The position numbers and the translations under genes are program-made. This document shows positions 23,698 to 32,038 of a stretch of 64,000 nt of DNA, piece by piece. Position 1 is the stretch's first letter. Each line of letters opens with the position of its first letter. The DNA comes from Erysipelotrichaceae bacterium (GTDB taxonomy: Bacteria; Bacillota_I; Bacilli_A; Erysipelotrichales; Erysipelotrichaceae), in NCBI GenBank assembly GCA_017432005.1, contig JAFRKA010000015.1:1-64000 (forward strand), read 5' to 3'. The notes under the pieces are model-generated. The model was not told the DNA's origin. It was given only the letters and a program-made list of their open reading frames with translations, and made no database searches.

Positions 23698-24656
23698 TCC
23701 AGAAAGATCAGACGCCCAAGAAAGCTTTTGTGCTGGGGGTCTATGCCAGTGCTGTCCATGCCAGATGGATCAGAGACAGCAAAGTCATCTGCCAGGCACT
23801 GGCAGTAGCCAGTGAACCGGAGATCTTCTGGGATGGCGATCATGATGAAGCAGAAGAGATCATCGGCAGGATAAAGATACCTGAAGAATTGGGAAGACTG
23901 GAAGTGGCCTCAGATCAGCTGAACGGCCCTTCAGCGAGAGCCCTTGATGATCAGATACTGGCACCGCTGAGTCTAAGCAGAAAAGATGCCTGGCTCTGTG
24001 ACTGTCTTCCGGAAAGCCGTCTGAACAGTTCCCAGATAAAAGCGATCCACGAAAGGTATGATCCGCTCATTGAAAGATACGGACTGAATAAAGTAACTTT
24101 ACCGAAACGGCCTGATCTTTTCTGTGATGAAAAAAGAGCACAAGAGATCACGGATGAACTGTTGAGATCAGAAGCAGAACTGCTGATCCTGCTGGGAGAT
24201 ATTCCGATCTCTCAGTATGTAAACAGAGTCAGTGATGTATTGTATGATTCACTGCAGAGCTATGTGGATCTCTACGGTTACGGTAGTGTTACGGAAACAA
24301 AGATCGCTGACAGAATGATCGGTATCCTGCCTGTTGCTCACCCAAGACAGATCGGTGCACTGGGATCTCACAGCAATAAGTGGCATCAGATGCATCTGGA
24401 ATGGGAAAAGAATCAAAACAGAAAAGAACTGATTGCTGTTCTTGATCTTGTGCATACCACGGAAATGGGAGCCGAACGGATCAGAAAGAATCTTGAGCTT
24501 GATAAAGAAGATCCCGTGGAATATTGCCGCAGGATGATCATGAATAAAGACAGTGTGATCAGCAGCAGAGGCAAGAACTGGTATGTGACAAACGGTGATA
24601 CAGAGATCACGATCAACAGGTACAGTTATACGATCATTACAGCGCATAAAATATGA
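23655..24656 (+). CDS. UDG-like domain fused to a DUF3781-type domain
   Basis: The start at 23655 has GGGGAGAG before it and overlaps the upstream gene by 43 bases. The 333-residue protein appears two-part. The first ~255 residues look like a uracil-DNA-glycosylase superfamily domain: KKAFVLGVYASAVHARW near the N-end, WLCDCLPESRLN, LLILLGDIPISQYV and the C-end strand ILPVAHPRQIGALG. The final ~75 residues match DUF3781: LVHTTEMGAERIRKNL, then SSRGKNWYV and SYTIITAHK. Both assignments are by eye. Its presence beside a nuclease-like gene and two P-loop genes suggests a nucleic-acid processing set of unknown purpose. Confidence 0.55.
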   Translation: MDYQFPFGEYLHPLIQKDQTPKKAFVLGVYASAVHARWIRDSKVICQALAVASEPEIFWDGDHDEAEEIIGRIKIPEELGRLEVASDQLNGPSARALDDQILAPLSLSRKDAWLCDCLPESRLNSSQIKAIHERYDPLIERYGLNKVTLPKRPDLFCDEKRAQEITDELLRSEAELLILLGDIPISQYVNRVSDVLYDSLQSYVDLYGYGSVTETKIADRMIGILPVAHPRQIGALGSHSNKWHQMHLEWEKNQNRKELIAVLDLVHTTEMGAERIRKNLELDKEDPVEYCRRMIMNKDSVISSRGKNWYVTNGDTEITINRYSYTIITAHKI

Positions 24657-24700
24657 TATAAGATCAGTGCTATACTGAAATAAAGAACAGGATACAGATC

Positions 24701-26365
24701 ATGAACAGGATCATCAGATCAAAGACGGTTTTTCTGCTTGTCAGTACGATCGTACTGTGTCTTTTCTCATATCATGTTTTTGCCTATGCTCCGATGGACA
24801 GAGCCGGTGAATGTCCTAAGTGCGGAAAGCCGATGTACATCGAAACAGTCATCAGAGATGCTACGTGTACGCAAGACGGTCTGGCAAAGGCGATGTGTCT
24901 GGACTGCGGTGTTGAAAACTATGAGATCATCTTGCCGGCATACGGACATGACTATGATGAACATGTTGAGGAAGCGACCTGCACTCAGGACGGAATGATC
25001 TTCTACAAGTGCAAGAGATGCGGTGATGAATATGAGGAAGTAATACCGGCACCAGGACATGATTATGTAGCCAAGGTCACGAAACAGGCGACCTGCGAAG
25101 AGAAAGGCGTCAGGACCTATACCTGTTCGAGATGCAATGATTCATACAAAAAAGATATCGAGGCTTTAGGCCATGATTATGAATATGAAGAAAAAGAAGC
25201 CACCTGCACTGAAGCCGGTTATAAAAAAGGTGTATGCAGAAGATGCGGCAAAGAAGTGAATGAGACATATCCGGCGATAGGTCATGATCTTGGAACGTTC
25301 ATAACAGTCAAAGAAGCCACCTGTACGAAAGACGGTGAAAAGGAAGCTGTATGCAAGACGTGCGGTGAAACGGTAAAAGAAAAGATCGCCAAGAAAGGGC
25401 ACAAGTATCCTGATGAATGGACGATCGAGAAGAAACCAGGTTTCTTTACTGAAGGTCTGGAATCAAAGACCTGCACCGTCTGCGGTGAAAAGACTGAACA
25501 GGCTATTCCGAAAAAAGACCAGACGATCCTTTATGTCTCTGCCGGTGTCCTGGCTGGTATCTCCGGGATCGCGTACTACATGATATCGCGCAGTAAGAAA
25601 GCAGCTGCCGAGGCAGCGAAGAAGGTTCTGGAAGAAAACGACAAAAGCGGACTGCCTTCCTTTGAGGATAAGACGATCCTGGTATCAAGCCGTGACGAAC
25701 AGCTCATCGGCATCCTCAAAGCCCGTCCTTATCTTGAAGTCGTGACGTGTGACTATGAGGAACTGGAAGAAGCGGCCGAAGAGAACGGACCGGATCTGGT
25801 CCTGATCGATGCGATCAGTGATGAAGCTCTGGAAGATATAAAGAAGAAAAAGAAAAACGGACTAGCTGATTATAATATCGGTCTGGTCACGATCGATGAG
25901 ATGCTGAAACATCACAAGAGGAAGCTGGACAGGATGGTCAAAGATGAAAAGATCGTCAATTATGTCTTTTATGAAAGTGATGCCTATGTGATCATGACGA
26001 AACTGATCCTGCCGATCCTGAAACCTGATCTGAAGTCTGATGAATCCTTAGGAAATATCGGAATGATCGCTGATGCTTTGGGCATACCGGGTGTCTCAAC
26101 TGTTATCGATCTCTATGTGAATGGCAGAGATATCAAGGCTACACTGGAGAGCGGAGAACTGGGAGTCAGTGAGACTGCAACAGTCATTGCAGATATCGCT
26201 TCGATCCTGGGCATGGATGAAGTAGCTTCCGTAGCAGGTCTGATCGATGATATCGATTCGATCAAAGCAGCCGTGAATAAGGAAGCCGGAGCTCATGAAG
26301 GCAAGGACGGCATCAGTGCTGCCAAGGATATCGGTGATGTCGTGAGCGATATCGCCAAAAAGTAA
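24701..26365 (+). CDS. Membrane protein with extracytoplasmic CxxC repeats and a receiver-like cytoplasmic domain
   Basis: The 554-residue protein has a signal peptide (residues 1-~28), then a CPKCGKP zinc-ribbon-like start and about six repeats of ~40 residues of the form ATCTxxG...CxxCG...GHDY, ending near 265. A transmembrane helix (ILYVSAGVLAGISGIAYYMI) is followed by a cytoplasmic part. The latter opens KTILVSSRDEQLIGIL and has DLVLIDAISDEAL, like a response-regulator receiver with its phospho-Asp strand, and ends in a glycine/alanine-rich helical tail. The repeats are common in Firmicute surface proteins. Linking them to a receiver-like domain looks like a one-chain sensor. The TATACT box upstream gives a short leader. 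Confidence 0.65.
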   Translation: MNRIIRSKTVFLLVSTIVLCLFSYHVFAYAPMDRAGECPKCGKPMYIETVIRDATCTQDGLAKAMCLDCGVENYEIILPAYGHDYDEHVEEATCTQDGMIFYKCKRCGDEYEEVIPAPGHDYVAKVTKQATCEEKGVRTYTCSRCNDSYKKDIEALGHDYEYEEKEATCTEAGYKKGVCRRCGKEVNETYPAIGHDLGTFITVKEATCTKDGEKEAVCKTCGETVKEKIAKKGHKYPDEWTIEKKPGFFTEGLESKTCTVCGEKTEQAIPKKDQTILYVSAGVLAGISGIAYYMISRSKKAAAEAAKKVLEENDKSGLPSFEDKTILVSSRDEQLIGILKARPYLEVVTCDYEELEEAAEENGPDLVLIDAISDEALEDIKKKKKNGLADYNIGLVTIDEMLKHHKRKLDRMVKDEKIVNYVFYESDAYVIMTKLILPILKPDLKSDESLGNIGMIADALGIPGVSTVIDLYVNGRDIKATLESGELGVSETATVIADIASILGMDEVASVAGLIDDIDSIKAAVNKEAGAHEGKDGISAAKDIGDVVSDIAKK

Positions 26366-26429
26366 AAATCGCATTGTTCAATGTCAAAGTCTGTGAAGAA
26401 TGATACAATAATGGTTGAGGGAAATAAAA

Positions 26430-26876
26430 ATGAAAATTATTAAGAAAATTCTGGGATTCTTATCTCTTGTCCTGATGCTTGGTGGACTCATCGTACTGGG
26501 ATGGGAATATTTCCGCAATAAGACTACTTTTGCTATCCTGATGAATAATTCAGTTGTAAAGGGAACGATCCCAGTTCTCAAGAACATGGGACTGTCGTTA
26601 CTGGCCTTTATTCTCGGACTGCTCTTCCTGTCGCTGTATTTCAAAGCCGGCGGTGTCGTAAGAAGAGTTGAAAGAGAAAGAAAAGAAGCCATGAAGGCTC
26701 AGGTCAAGGAAAGTGAAGAACTTAACAGGCAGCTGCGTCTTGAAGCAGAGAATGCCAAAGCTGAAGCTGAACAGGCCAAGAAGGAGACTGAACTCATGAA
26801 ACTGTCTTTCATGAGAAAGAGAGAAGAAGAGCCGGCAGAAGCTCCGGCAGAAACAGAAAACGAGGAACAGGCCTAG
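26430..26876 (+). CDS. Small membrane protein with a coiled-coil tail
   Basis: The ATG at 26430 is chosen over the upstream TTG because GAGGG lies just before it. The 148-residue protein has two hydrophobic helices (residues ~8-26 and ~53-72), then a ~55-residue charged coiled coil rich in Glu, Lys and Ala, and an acidic tail. It resembles LapA-like (DUF1049) proteins in outline but is not clearly one. It stands between the receiver-like membrane protein and mscS, and its own terminator overlaps its stop. The function is unknown. Confidence 0.6.
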   Translation: MKIIKKILGFLSLVLMLGGLIVLGWEYFRNKTTFAILMNNSVVKGTIPVLKNMGLSLLAFILGLLFLSLYFKAGGVVRRVERERKEAMKAQVKESEELNRQLRLEAENAKAEAEQAKKETELMKLSFMRKREEEPAEAPAETENEEQA

Positions 26877-26890
26877 ACCTGTTCTTTTCT
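26865..26890 (+). terminator. Intrinsic terminator overlapping the stop codon
   Basis: GAACAGG and CCTGTTC form a 7-bp stem around a six-base loop that contains the stop codon, followed by TTTTCTT. Confidence 0.7.
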
Positions 26891-26924
26891 TGTGTATAGG
26901 AATTGCTGAATAAAGGAGGGAGTC

Positions 26925-27797
26925 ATGTTTGAGATCAATTGGCCTGAAATAATCGAAGCACTGAAGATCAATACGACTAATCTGATCGTTTATGCTGTCT
27001 CGATCCTGTTTGTTTTGATAATCGCCAGACTGGCTCTGGTTTATCTGAGCGCATTCACAAACAGGATGATCGCAAAAGCCGAAAAACTCGATGATGAATA
27101 CAAACGCAAAGAACTGATCACTTCCATGACTCTGCTCAGAAGTGTCGGACGTTATGCGATCTATTTCATCGCCATCTGTGTCATCGTCAACCATCTCGGT
27201 TATGGTTCTGTATTGTCCAATGTGGTCACGGCAGCCGGTGTCGGAGCGCTGATCGTTTCACTGGGTGCACAAAGTGTCATCAAGGATGTGATCGCCGGTG
27301 CATTCATCATGTTTGAAAGACAGTATGCGGTAGGTGACTATGTGAAGATAAATGACTATGAAGGGACTGTCACTTCACTGGCGATGCGCTGTACCTATCT
27401 GAAGACCTGGAAGGGTGAGAAGATCATCATCCCTAATGGTTCCATAAATACGGTCGTCAATTATTCCGGTGATTTCAATATGGCTGTCGTCGACATACCT
27501 ACTCCATATGAAGAGGATACAGAAAGAGTCCTGAAGATCATCAGGGAAGTAGCTGATGCTTATTACAATGAGCATCAGGATATCTGTTATGATGTACCGA
27601 CGGTGGCAGCTATCAACTCTTTTGCGGAAAGCAGTGTCATCATCTCCATCTATCAGAAAGCTGTCAAAAGAAATCACTATCAGATCCAGCGTGATCTGAA
27701 GATGGCGATCAAGAAGCGTTTCGACAAGGAAGGTATCTCGATCCCTTATAATCAGATCGTCGTCCATGAAGGAGATAAACAGAAAGAGGATGAATAA
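26925..27797 (+). CDS. Small-conductance mechanosensitive channel, MscS family
   Basis: The 290-residue protein has three N-terminal hydrophobic segments, of which the last is the pore helix with VGALIVSLGAQSVIKDVIAG. This is followed by FERQYAVGDYVKINDYEG and KGEKIIIPNGSI, the MscS beta domain, and a C-terminal alpha/beta cage. The family releases solutes on hypo-osmotic shock. AAAGGAGGGAGTC precedes the ATG. The tail overlaps the EamA gene by eight bases. The length matches short single-domain MscS proteins (280-300 residues). Confidence 0.93.
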   Translation: MFEINWPEIIEALKINTTNLIVYAVSILFVLIIARLALVYLSAFTNRMIAKAEKLDDEYKRKELITSMTLLRSVGRYAIYFIAICVIVNHLGYGSVLSNVVTAAGVGALIVSLGAQSVIKDVIAGAFIMFERQYAVGDYVKINDYEGTVTSLAMRCTYLKTWKGEKIIIPNGSINTVVNYSGDFNMAVVDIPTPYEEDTERVLKIIREVADAYYNEHQDICYDVPTVAAINSFAESSVIISIYQKAVKRNHYQIQRDLKMAIKKRFDKEGISIPYNQIVVHEGDKQKEDE

Positions 27798-28635
27798 CAG
27801 ATCCAAAGGATTGCTGATGGTCTTATGCGGAGCGATCGCCTTTTCACTTGGCGGTCTTTTCATAAAACTCATACCCTGGAATCCGATCGCGATCAATGCG
27901 GGACGCTGTATCTTCTCATCAATGGTCATCGCTGCATACATGCATATGATCAGACATCCGCTGAAGATCAACAGAAGAGTCCTGATGGGAGCAGCCAGTG
28001 TCAGCATGATGCTGGTATGTTATGTGGCATCGATCAAACTGACGACCGCTGCCAACGCGATCGTTCTGGAATATACCGCTCCGATCTTTGTGATCATCCT
28101 GGAAGCGCTGATCTTCAAAAAGATGCCAAGAAAACTGGATGTGATCGTCTGTCTGCTGGTCTTTGCCGGGATAGCGATCGTCGTTCTGGACGGACTGGGC
28201 AAGGGAAGTCTGCTGGGAAACATCATTGCGATCCTTTCCGGTATCTTCTATGCTTTTACGATCATGCTGAATGAATTTCCGGACGGTGATTCACTTTCTT
28301 CGGTCCTGCTGGGACATATGTTCACCGTCCTGATCGGTCTGCCTTTCATTTTCAGGGAAACTGATTTTTCCGCAAAGACACTGCTGCTGCTAAGCGCACT
28401 CGGTATCTTCCAGGCTGGAGCCGGCTATACGCTGCTGACTGCCGGACTGAAACTGTGTGATCCTGTTTCCGGATCACTTGTTGCCAGCATCGAGCCTGTG
28501 CTCAATCCGCTGCTGGTCGCCATGTTTTACGGTGAATACATGTCGGTGAATTCGATCATCGGAGCCATCCTGGTCATCGGATCGATCGCTGTCCATAATA
28601 TCCTGTCTCTAAGAAGCGACAGGCAAGGAGATTAA
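27790..28635 (+). CDS. EamA/DMT-family transporter
   Basis: This ~281-residue membrane protein has ten hydrophobic segments in two EamA repeats of five, including KGLLMVLCGAIAFSLGGLF at the start and VSGSLVASIEPVLNPLLVA in the second half, the classical DMT motif. Members export or import metabolites such as amino acids; the substrate is not inferable. The start is taken at 27790, overlapping mscS by 8 bases; an ATG at 27766 in the same frame also exists, and no start has a well-spaced ribosome binding site. It ends at a bidirectional terminator shared with the lipid-kinase gene. Confidence 0.87.
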   Translation: MNNRSKGLLMVLCGAIAFSLGGLFIKLIPWNPIAINAGRCIFSSMVIAAYMHMIRHPLKINRRVLMGAASVSMMLVCYVASIKLTTAANAIVLEYTAPIFVIILEALIFKKMPRKLDVIVCLLVFAGIAIVVLDGLGKGSLLGNIIAILSGIFYAFTIMLNEFPDGDSLSSVLLGHMFTVLIGLPFIFRETDFSAKTLLLLSALGIFQAGAGYTLLTAGLKLCDPVSGSLVASIEPVLNPLLVAMFYGEYMSVNSIIGAILVIGSIAVHNILSLRSDRQGD

Positions 28636-28658
28636 AAAGAGGAGTTGAACTCCTCTTT
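28636..28658. terminator. Bidirectional terminator
   Basis: AAAGAGGAGTTGAACTCCTCTTT is a near-perfect inverted repeat with A/T flanks between the convergent EamA and lipid-kinase genes. Confidence 0.85.
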
Positions 28659-29524
28659 CATTTGAATCGTTTTGCGAACTCTTTATTGAATTCGAGCCTG
28701 ATACCTTTCGGGACCATCGTGATCTCAAAATGATCTGCCAGTAACGGCTCCCCATCTATATTGGCTTTAAACGGTATATCAGAATTGATCGTGATCTTAT
28801 CAGCAGAAGTCATTCTCACTGCCGGATTTTTCAGATGTCCGGCGTTTTTCATGGACAGGATGACATTGGCCATGGAGGCCTTGTTCAGCTTATCGGCCAG
28901 CAGCAGTTCCATCTTGCCATCATCCATATAAGAAAGAGGCGAGACGCGATAGCCGTTGCCGAAGTAGCGGCTGTTGGCAACAACGACAGTCGTGAACTGC
29001 TTATCCACAGTCTCGTCATTGAATTCCACTTTCATCTTCCGTGAACTGTAAGTCAGAAAGTGATGGACGACTCCCGCGTTGTAGCGCATGCTTTTGGGGA
29101 TGAAACGGTTGTGGATATAGTGTTCATCATTGGCGATATCCGCATCGATACCGAAGCAGGCGACATTGATGAAGTAGCTGTCATTGATCCTGATGATGTC
29201 GACGTCATGGATCCCGTCTTCAAGCGTCTCTTCGCAGGTCCGGTAAAAATCATTACCGGTACCATAAGGAATGAAGGAAAGGATGTTTTTCGTTCCGACG
29301 ATATCATTGAGCACCAGATTGACCGATCCGTCACCGCCGATCGCCGTGATGATGTATTCGGTGTTCCGATAATCTTCTTTCATCTTCAAGGCATCTTCAA
29401 CAGTCTCGTTGACACGGATCTCGTAATCACGTTTGAATTCTTTGGAAACGGTCTTGAGTCTGCTGATGAGTTCATCGGTCTTTTCTTTAAGATTGAATCT
29501 GTTGACTATATATACATATTTCAT
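28658..29524 (-). CDS. Diacylglycerol/lipid kinase family protein (DagK/YegS-like)
   Basis: The 288-residue protein has the lipid-kinase catalytic domain: IITAIGGDGSVNLVLND (the GGDGT-type loop, with Ser instead of Thr), FIPYGTGNDF and the C-terminal beta domain with MDDGKMELLLADKLN and DGEP. Such enzymes phosphorylate diacylglycerol or related lipids with ATP at the inner face of the membrane. In Firmicutes the DgkB branch recycles diacylglycerol from lipoteichoic acid synthesis. The gene is alone on the minus strand and its promoter faces xpt. Confidence 0.9.
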   Translation of the reverse strand: MKYVYIVNRFNLKEKTDELISRLKTVSKEFKRDYEIRVNETVEDALKMKEDYRNTEYIITAIGGDGSVNLVLNDIVGTKNILSFIPYGTGNDFYRTCEETLEDGIHDVDIIRINDSYFINVACFGIDADIANDEHYIHNRFIPKSMRYNAGVVHHFLTYSSRKMKVEFNDETVDKQFTTVVVANSRYFGNGYRVSPLSYMDDGKMELLLADKLNKASMANVILSMKNAGHLKNPAVRMTSADKITINSDIPFKANIDGEPLLADHFEITMVPKGIRLEFNKEFAKRFK

Positions 29525-29620
29525 GTTTCTGTCCTCACTTCAATTATATTCAAAAAACGGTTAACAGCACCATGATAAAGATGTGATAGTATATATGTAA
29601 TATCAGAAGAGGTGAAGAAG

Positions 29621-30196
29621 ATGAAACTGCTTGAAGAGAGGATCACAAAAGACGGAAAGATACTGCCTGGCGATATCCTGAAGATCGATAATTTTCTGAA
29701 TCATCAGCTCGATACGAAACTAATGGATGAGATCGGCAAGGAATTTTACCGCCTTTTCAAAGACCGGGAACCAAACAAGATCCTGACTATTGAATCCAGC
29801 GGCATTGCGATCGCTCAGGCCGCTTCAAGGTATTTCGGCTTCATCCCGATCGTCTTTGCGAAAAAGACGGTCGCAACGAATATGGCAAAGAATACTTACG
29901 AGGCCAAGGAACATTCCTACACACGCAATATCGAATATACAGTCCAGGTGGCAAAAGACTATCTTACAGCTGAAGACAGAGTGCTGATCCTGGATGACTT
30001 CCTCGCCAACGGGGAAGCCATGAATTCACTCATCAGTATCTGTAATCAGGCTGGCGCACAGATCGTCGGCTGCGGCTCGGTCGTCTGCAAGACTTATCAG
30101 CCAGGAGAAAAACGTATTCGGGATCTCGGTTATGATGTTGAGGTCCTGGCCAGGGTCAAGTCGATGAGTGATGACGGAAAGATCGAATTTGAATAA
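29621..30196 (+). CDS. xpt: Xanthine phosphoribosyltransferase
   Basis: The start at 29621 has AGAGGTG eight bases upstream. The 191-residue protein closely follows Bacillus Xpt: MKLLEERITKDGKILPGDIL at the N-end, ESSGIAIAQAAS, and the PRPP-binding loop VLILDDFLANGEA. The enzyme makes XMP from xanthine and PRPP, salvaging purine bases. In Bacillus it is controlled by a purine riboswitch; here only ~96 bases separate it from the divergent lipid-kinase gene, and no riboswitch core is seen. It fits the nucleoside uptake and hydrolysis genes elsewhere in the window. Confidence 0.93.
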   Translation: MKLLEERITKDGKILPGDILKIDNFLNHQLDTKLMDEIGKEFYRLFKDREPNKILTIESSGIAIAQAASRYFGFIPIVFAKKTVATNMAKNTYEAKEHSYTRNIEYTVQVAKDYLTAEDRVLILDDFLANGEAMNSLISICNQAGAQIVGCGSVVCKTYQPGEKRIRDLGYDVEVLARVKSMSDDGKIEFE

Positions 30197-30250
30197 GGCA
30201 GAAATGCCTTTTCTTTATAAAAAAACAGAAGGATCTGTGTGACCTTCTGT
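30197..30250. terminator. Two adjacent hairpin terminators between xpt and the Rpn pseudogene
   Basis: GGCAGAAATGCC followed by TTTTCTTT (30197-30214) terminates xpt. ACAGAAGG (30225-30232) and CCTTCTGT (30243-30250) form a second stem, with an A-run on its left that reads as a T-run for the minus strand, so it can terminate the opposing gene. Confidence 0.75.
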
Positions 30251-30259
30251 TTCATTCAT

Positions 30260-31144
30260 TCAGCGGTTTGCCTGTAATTCGGAAATCTTTCTGTTCAGTT
30301 CAGTGATCTTGTCTTTAAGACCTGTATTCTCATCTTTAAGTTCTGAAATTTCGTTTATAAGCAACGAATTCTGTTCTTTCATTTTAGCGATTTCTGCTTC
30401 AGCTTCTCTCGTCTTTCTTTCAATGATCCTTTTTTCTCTTTCTTCATCATATTCTTCCAGAATCATATTCATAACCTCTGCTCTGTTTATTTCCAGGATC
30501 GATTTGATCATAAAATCATCAGGCAACTTATTATAGCACTGTCAGCAGCTTCCTCGATATCGGCACAGTTTTCCTGATTTCTTCTTATTTCTTCAATCAG
30601 ATATGAGTATTCATACAAAGGACGGCACGCCATCAGAAGATCACGATTATGACCGAAATTGATATTGATCATCCTGACTTTCAGTTCGATGCACAGTTCT
30701 TCTTTCTGGACAAAAGAATCAGACAGTTTAAGAATGGTCATGTCTTCATCTTTCTCCTTTCCGTTGTAAAAGACGACAAAATCCGGCTGCTTAAGTCTGA
30801 TCAGGGAATGCGAATACAGTGATTCCTCTTCCCGCCTTATCTCTTTGTTATACAGTTCGGACAGATAAAGCAGCATCCTTAACGGCATATTGGGATTATA
30901 GGAAGCCTGATGTTCATAGATAATGATGGAGTTTCCGACAATAAAGGAAACATCGTTCTTCATCTTGATGTAGATGATGTTCTCCAGGGTATTGAAACTC
31001 AGATCATCAGGATCTGTGTAATGAGTGCCGTTTACGGCATTGTAGAGTTCCAGCGTCCATTCTTTTCTTTCTTCTCTTCCGAAAAGAAACACAAATAGAC
31101 GGTCTTTGTAGGTACGGTTGATCCGTGAATTTATATAAAAACAT
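30260..31144 (-). pseudogene. Rpn-family recombination-promoting nuclease/putative transposase, frameshifted
   Basis: Two minus-strand frames together give one Rpn/PD-(D/E)xK transposase-like protein. The first contains NRTYKDRLFVFLFG, LYNAVNGTHYTDPDDL, KNDVSFIVGN and YEHQASYNPNMPLR. The second begins PDDFMIKSILEINRAEVMNM and runs into a coiled coil. Family members read ...AI(N)KLPDDF across the junction. Here GCTATAATAAGTTGCC lacks one base near 30530 and the first frame ends seven codons later. At the 5' end AGGAGG is followed by ATG (31144), whose frame is also off by one from NRTYKD, so a second shift may be present. These genes are common multicopy elements in gut Firmicutes. Confidence 0.75.
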
Positions 31145-31264
31145 CCTCCTATATCTTTATCTGCTTGAAAGAGGCGCTTCACCTTAAAGAAATGTCGATT
31201 TGTTAAAAAATTAATAAGAAAATAACAGAAAAAAGTGTGATATATTGAAAAAAAGAGAGAACAT

Positions 31265-32038
31265 ATGAATAAAGAAATTAAAGCCCTGCGCAAGAACAAG
31301 TCCGTCTATATCGAGGGGGACAAATGTTACAAAGTATTTGAAGAAGGATACAGTCTTTCAGATATCCTCAATGAAGCTCTGAACCTTACCAGAGTCGAAG
31401 AGACGGGGCTCAGGATCCCGAATTTCCTGGAACTGATCTCCCTGGATAACCGATGGGCGATGGTCACCAAGTATATCCGCGGCAAGAATATGGCGGAACT
31501 GCTGGAAGAAAATCCGGAAAAGGAAGATGAGATCCTGGAGCGATTCGTGGATATTCAGATCCACATCCAGAACAAGAAGTGTCCGCTGCTTTCCAGGCAC
31601 CGTGACAAGATGAACCGCAAGATATCACAGACCGATCTTTCCGCAACTTTGCGTTATGATTTGCACAACCGTCTGGAAGCGATGCCCAGACACAGCAATC
31701 TGTGTCACGGCGACTACAACCCTTCCAATGTCATCATCGGTGAAGACGACAACAAGGCCTATATCGTCGACTGGTCACATGCGACCCAGGGCAACAGTGA
31801 AGCTGACTGTGCCAGGACCTTCCTGCTTTTCCTGCTCGAAGGAAAGAATCAGCGGGCCGGCAAGTATCTGACGCTGTTCTGTGAGAAGAGCGGCTGCAAC
31901 TACAAGGATGTCCTCAACTGGCTGCCGATCCTGGCTGCCTCACAGTCGGTGAAGGGACGCAAGAACGAAAGTGAATTTCTACATTCACTGATCTTCATGG
32001 ATGAGAACGAACTGGAGGAACTGTATGAACGCCAATAA
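31265..32038 (+). CDS. APH/choline-kinase-like phosphotransferase
   Basis: This 257-residue protein has the aminoglycoside-phosphotransferase/choline-kinase fold: AMVTKYIRGKNM as the hinge region, the catalytic loop LCHGDYNPSNVII with Asp, and YIVDWSHATQG supplying the metal-binding Asp. It is short for APH enzymes and lacks the glycine-rich loop signature, so substrate and even activity are uncertain; there is no evidence for antibiotic resistance. A TATATT box lies about 19 bases upstream and GAGAGA precedes the ATG. Its stop lies 14 bases inside the hydrogenase gene, so the two are translationally coupled. Confidence 0.8.
   Translation: MNKEIKALRKNKSVYIEGDKCYKVFEEGYSLSDILNEALNLTRVEETGLRIPNFLELISLDNRWAMVTKYIRGKNMAELLEENPEKEDEILERFVDIQIHIQNKKCPLLSRHRDKMNRKISQTDLSATLRYDLHNRLEAMPRHSNLCHGDYNPSNVIIGEDDNKAYIVDWSHATQGNSEADCARTFLLFLLEGKNQRAGKYLTLFCEKSGCNYKDVLNWLPILAASQSVKGRKNESEFLHSLIFMDENELEELYERQ

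Noticed and set aside
29525..29620. Purine riboswitch before xpt
   Set aside because: The gap is too short and lacks the conserved core; the usual riboswitch is not there.
31265..32038. Aminoglycoside resistance gene
   Set aside because: Only the general APH/choline-kinase fold motifs are present, the nucleotide loop is atypical and it is coupled to a hydrogenase gene.
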